NCBI GenBank assembly: GCA_013213875.1
Contig: JABSSV010000016.1
Span: 1-13,797 of the forward strand
Length of the DNA: 13,797 nucleotides
Direction: 5' to 3'
From: Lysobacterales bacterium
Lineage (GTDB): Bacteria > Pseudomonadota > Gammaproteobacteria > Xanthomonadales > SZUA-36
The notes under the pieces were generated by a model. The model was not told the origin of the DNA and searched no databases. It saw nothing but the letters and a program-made list of their open reading frames with translations. The number at the start of each line of letters is the position of its first letter. The first letter of the stretch is position 1. Positions 12,013 through 13,797 of the stretch are shown one piece after another. Both the position numbers and the translations under genes were made by a program.

Positions 12013-13446
12013 ATGGAAAAGCTGAAAGTTGATGTGGCCATCATTGGCGCTGGGTCCGCGGGCCTAAACGCGCGGCGGGAAGTAGAGAAGTCGGGCAAGC
12101 AGCCCCTGATGATTGAGCGGGCAGCCTATGGCACCACCTGTGCCCGCGTTGGTTGCATGCCTTCCAAACTGCTGATTGCGGCGGCCGACGCTGCGCACGA
12201 AATTCAGGGCGCTGATCGCTTTGGCTTGAAGGTTGATGGCTGGCAGGTCGATGCGGAGGCCATGTTCGGCCGCGTCCGCGCCGAGCGAGACCGGTTTGTG
12301 AATTTTGTGGTGGAGGACACGGAAGCCTTGCCGTCCTCCCAGCGCTTACTGGGCCACGCGCGCTTCACGGCGCCAGGTGTCCTGCAGGTCGATGAGCACA
12401 CGGAGGTGCACGCCCGGGCGGTGGTGATCGCGGCCGGCAGCACCCCCATCATTCCGCCGCCCTATGACGCTATTCGTGAACATGTTCTGGTCAACGATGA
12501 TGTGTTCGAGCTGGAGCAGGTGCCCCGTCGCCTGGCCGTGGTCGGCACGGGGATTATTGGTCTGGAACTGGGCCAGGCGCTGCAGCGTCTTGGTTCCGAG
12601 GTAACTTTCTTCAGTCCCTTCGAGGCGCTGGGCCCTTTTACGGATCCGGTGGTGCAGCAGGTCACCCACGAGGTGCTGTCCCAGTCCCTGCATTTGCAGC
12701 TTTCCAGCCAGGTCAGCGCGGCGGAAAAAGTAGCGGGCGGCATTCGTCTGAGCTGGACCGACGCAGCCGGCACGGCCCATGAGGAGGTCTTCGATCAGGT
12801 ACTGGTGGCAGCAGGTCGGCGTCCCATGCTGGCCGATCTGGATCTGGAGGCCGCCGGTGTCGCGCTTGACGAGCGTGGCATGCCGGCCTGGGATCCTCGT
12901 ACCACGCAGGTCGCTGGCGAGCCGATTTTTCTGGCGGGAGATGTCAGTGGTCACCGGCCCCTGTTACACGAGGCCTCGGACGAAGGGCGCATTGCGGGCG
13001 GCAACGCGGCCGCCTATCCGAACATCACTGCGCACGTGCGGCGCACGCCCCTGGCGGTGGCTTTTACCGACCCGAATATGGCGATGATAGGTTCGCCCTA
13101 CAGCGAGCTGGATCCGGCCGCCATCGAGGTGGGTGAGGTTTCCTTTGTGAATCAGGGTCGCTCCCGGGTCATGGGTAAAAATCAGGGCATTTTGCGCATC
13201 TATGGCGACCGCTGCTCCTGTCGCCTGCTGGGGGCGGAGTTTATCGGTCCACGCGCCGAACATCTTGCGCACCTTCTGGCCTGGTCCGTGCAGCAGCAAA
13301 TGACCGTCACCCGTGCTTTACAGATGCCCTTCTACCATCCGGTCATCGAAGAGGGCCTGCGCACGGCACTACGCGACCTGGCCAGCAAACTGCAGGTCAC
13401 CGGTCAGTGCCGTGGTGAAGATCTGGCAACGGCGCCGGGTATGTAG
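12013..13446 (+). CDS. Dihydrolipoamide dehydrogenase-like flavoprotein disulfide reductase
   Basis: This 477-aa class I pyridine nucleotide-disulfide oxidoreductase has an FAD Rossmann motif IGAGSAG (11-17). The redox-active disulfide is C43-x4-C48 in GTTCARVGCMPSK, the NAD(P) Rossmann motif is VGTGIIGLELG (177-187), and FLAGDV lies at 306-311. A dimerisation domain ends in YHPVIEEGL, where His442 and Glu447 form the catalytic His-Glu pair donated to the partner subunit. This motif set fits dihydrolipoamide dehydrogenase (E3) and also related reductases such as mycothione or soluble transhydrogenase types. No E1 or E2 gene of a 2-oxoacid dehydrogenase is adjacent, so it is probably a secondary or specialised enzyme. 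The start at 12013 has AGAGGA (12003-12008) 4 nt upstream. A methyltransferase gene begins 18 bp after the stop and may be cotranscribed. Confidence 0.88.
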   Translation: MEKLKVDVAIIGAGSAGLNARREVEKSGKQPLMIERAAYGTTCARVGCMPSKLLIAAADAAHEIQGADRFGLKVDGWQVDAEAMFGRVRAERDRFVNFVVEDTEALPSSQRLLGHARFTAPGVLQVDEHTEVHARAVVIAAGSTPIIPPPYDAIREHVLVNDDVFELEQVPRRLAVVGTGIIGLELGQALQRLGSEVTFFSPFEALGPFTDPVVQQVTHEVLSQSLHLQLSSQVSAAEKVAGGIRLSWTDAAGTAHEEVFDQVLVAAGRRPMLADLDLEAAGVALDERGMPAWDPRTTQVAGEPIFLAGDVSGHRPLLHEASDEGRIAGGNAAAYPNITAHVRRTPLAVAFTDPNMAMIGSPYSELDPAAIEVGEVSFVNQGRSRVMGKNQGILRIYGDRCSCRLLGAEFIGPRAEHLAHLLAWSVQQQMTVTRALQMPFYHPVIEEGLRTALRDLASKLQVTGQCRGEDLATAPGM

Positions 13447-13464
13447 GTTCCTGGGGAGATACTG

Positions 13465-13797
13465 ATGCTGCTACGTGTTCTGTTTTTGCTCCTGGGCTGC
13501 ACCGCCATGGCGGCGGTGGCCAGTCCCTATGAATCCGGTCCGCCCAGCATGGACGGGATTGGTAAGGTCTACATGGGGCGCGAGATTTCCCAGGTGATGG
13601 GTCATCTTGGCGCACCCTGGTTGGAGCGCAACAGCCGGGTAAGGGAAGAGCGCACCGATCTGCTGGTGGCCAACCTGCCGCTGGAGCCCGACGCGGATAT
13701 CGCTGATATCGGCGCCGGTACGGGGTATTTCAGCTTCCGTATGGCCCGTCGTGTGCCTGAAGGTACGGTCTACGCGGTGGACATTCAGCAGGAGATG
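13465..13797 (+). CDS. Class I SAM-dependent methyltransferase with an export signal (3' truncated)
   Basis: The first 111 codons are visible; the gene is cut by the window edge. The N-terminus (MLLRVLFLLLGCTAMAAVA, residues 1-19) is a signal peptide, with likely signal peptidase I cleavage at AVA/S. LLGC at 9-12 is a weaker lipobox alternative. After a short linker comes GREISQVMGHLGAPWLER (38-55), followed by the SAM-binding motif I DIGAGTGYFSF (81-91). The acidic residue Asp106 in VYAVDIQ would bind the ribose of SAM. This is the classical Rossmann methyltransferase start; the substrate is unknown. Export is odd, because SAM is cytoplasmic. GGGGAG (13453-13458) lies 6 nt before the ATG and supports this start. 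The next in-frame ATG after the signal (residue 29) would give a cytoplasmic form but has no comparable ribosome-binding site. It is probably cotranscribed with the upstream flavoprotein gene. Confidence 0.85.
   Translation, partial: MLLRVLFLLLGCTAMAAVASPYESGPPSMDGIGKVYMGREISQVMGHLGAPWLERNSRVREERTDLLVANLPLEPDADIADIGAGTGYFSFRMARRVPEGTVYAVDIQQEM

Overview
The window is GC-rich bacterial chromosome, densely packed with genes. It contains no tRNA, rRNA, CRISPR array, insertion sequence or phage gene that I can recognise. RdgC, a YbiI-type DksA/TraR zinc-finger protein, FolX and Nei occurring together suggest a gammaproteobacterium. The genus cannot be fixed from the sequence alone.

Layout, left to right. 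(1) Minus strand, 1-2009: an ALDH3-like (coniferyl-aldehyde-type) aldehyde dehydrogenase, a terminator-like hairpin, then folX (dihydroneopterin triphosphate epimerase). The folX stop codon overlaps the ATG of a further gene that runs off the left edge. (2) 2189-3382: ybiI (+) and rdgC (-) converge and overlap by 9 bp. (3) 3520-9031 (+): a tight four-gene run. It comprises a photolyase/cryptochrome-family protein that starts directly with the FAD-binding domain, an ABC ATPase, a fused two-module FtsX-type permease, and an AttH/CrtC-like lipoprotein. The junctions are an 8-bp overlap, a 4-bp gap and an ATGA overlap, so this looks like one operon carrying an AttEFGH-type transport system. (4) 9049-10374 (-): a DAO-family FAD oxidoreductase. 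(5) 10485-11899 (+): an exported glutathione peroxidase followed by nei (endonuclease VIII). (6) 12013-13797 (+): a stand-alone dihydrolipoamide-dehydrogenase-like flavoprotein, then a SAM methyltransferase with an export signal, cut by the right edge.

Several genes deal with DNA damage, recombination or oxidative and light stress (rdgC, the photolyase-like gene, gpx, nei). They lie in separate transcription units, so any common role is inference. The most interesting unit is region 3: an antenna-less photolyase homologue translationally coupled to an envelope ABC system with a lipocalin-like lipoprotein. The permease and lipoprotein probably work together at the inner membrane on a lipophilic or lipid-linked substrate, but that substrate cannot be read from the sequence. 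No stretch over 300 bases lacks a gene; the largest gaps are 2010-2188 and 438-593.
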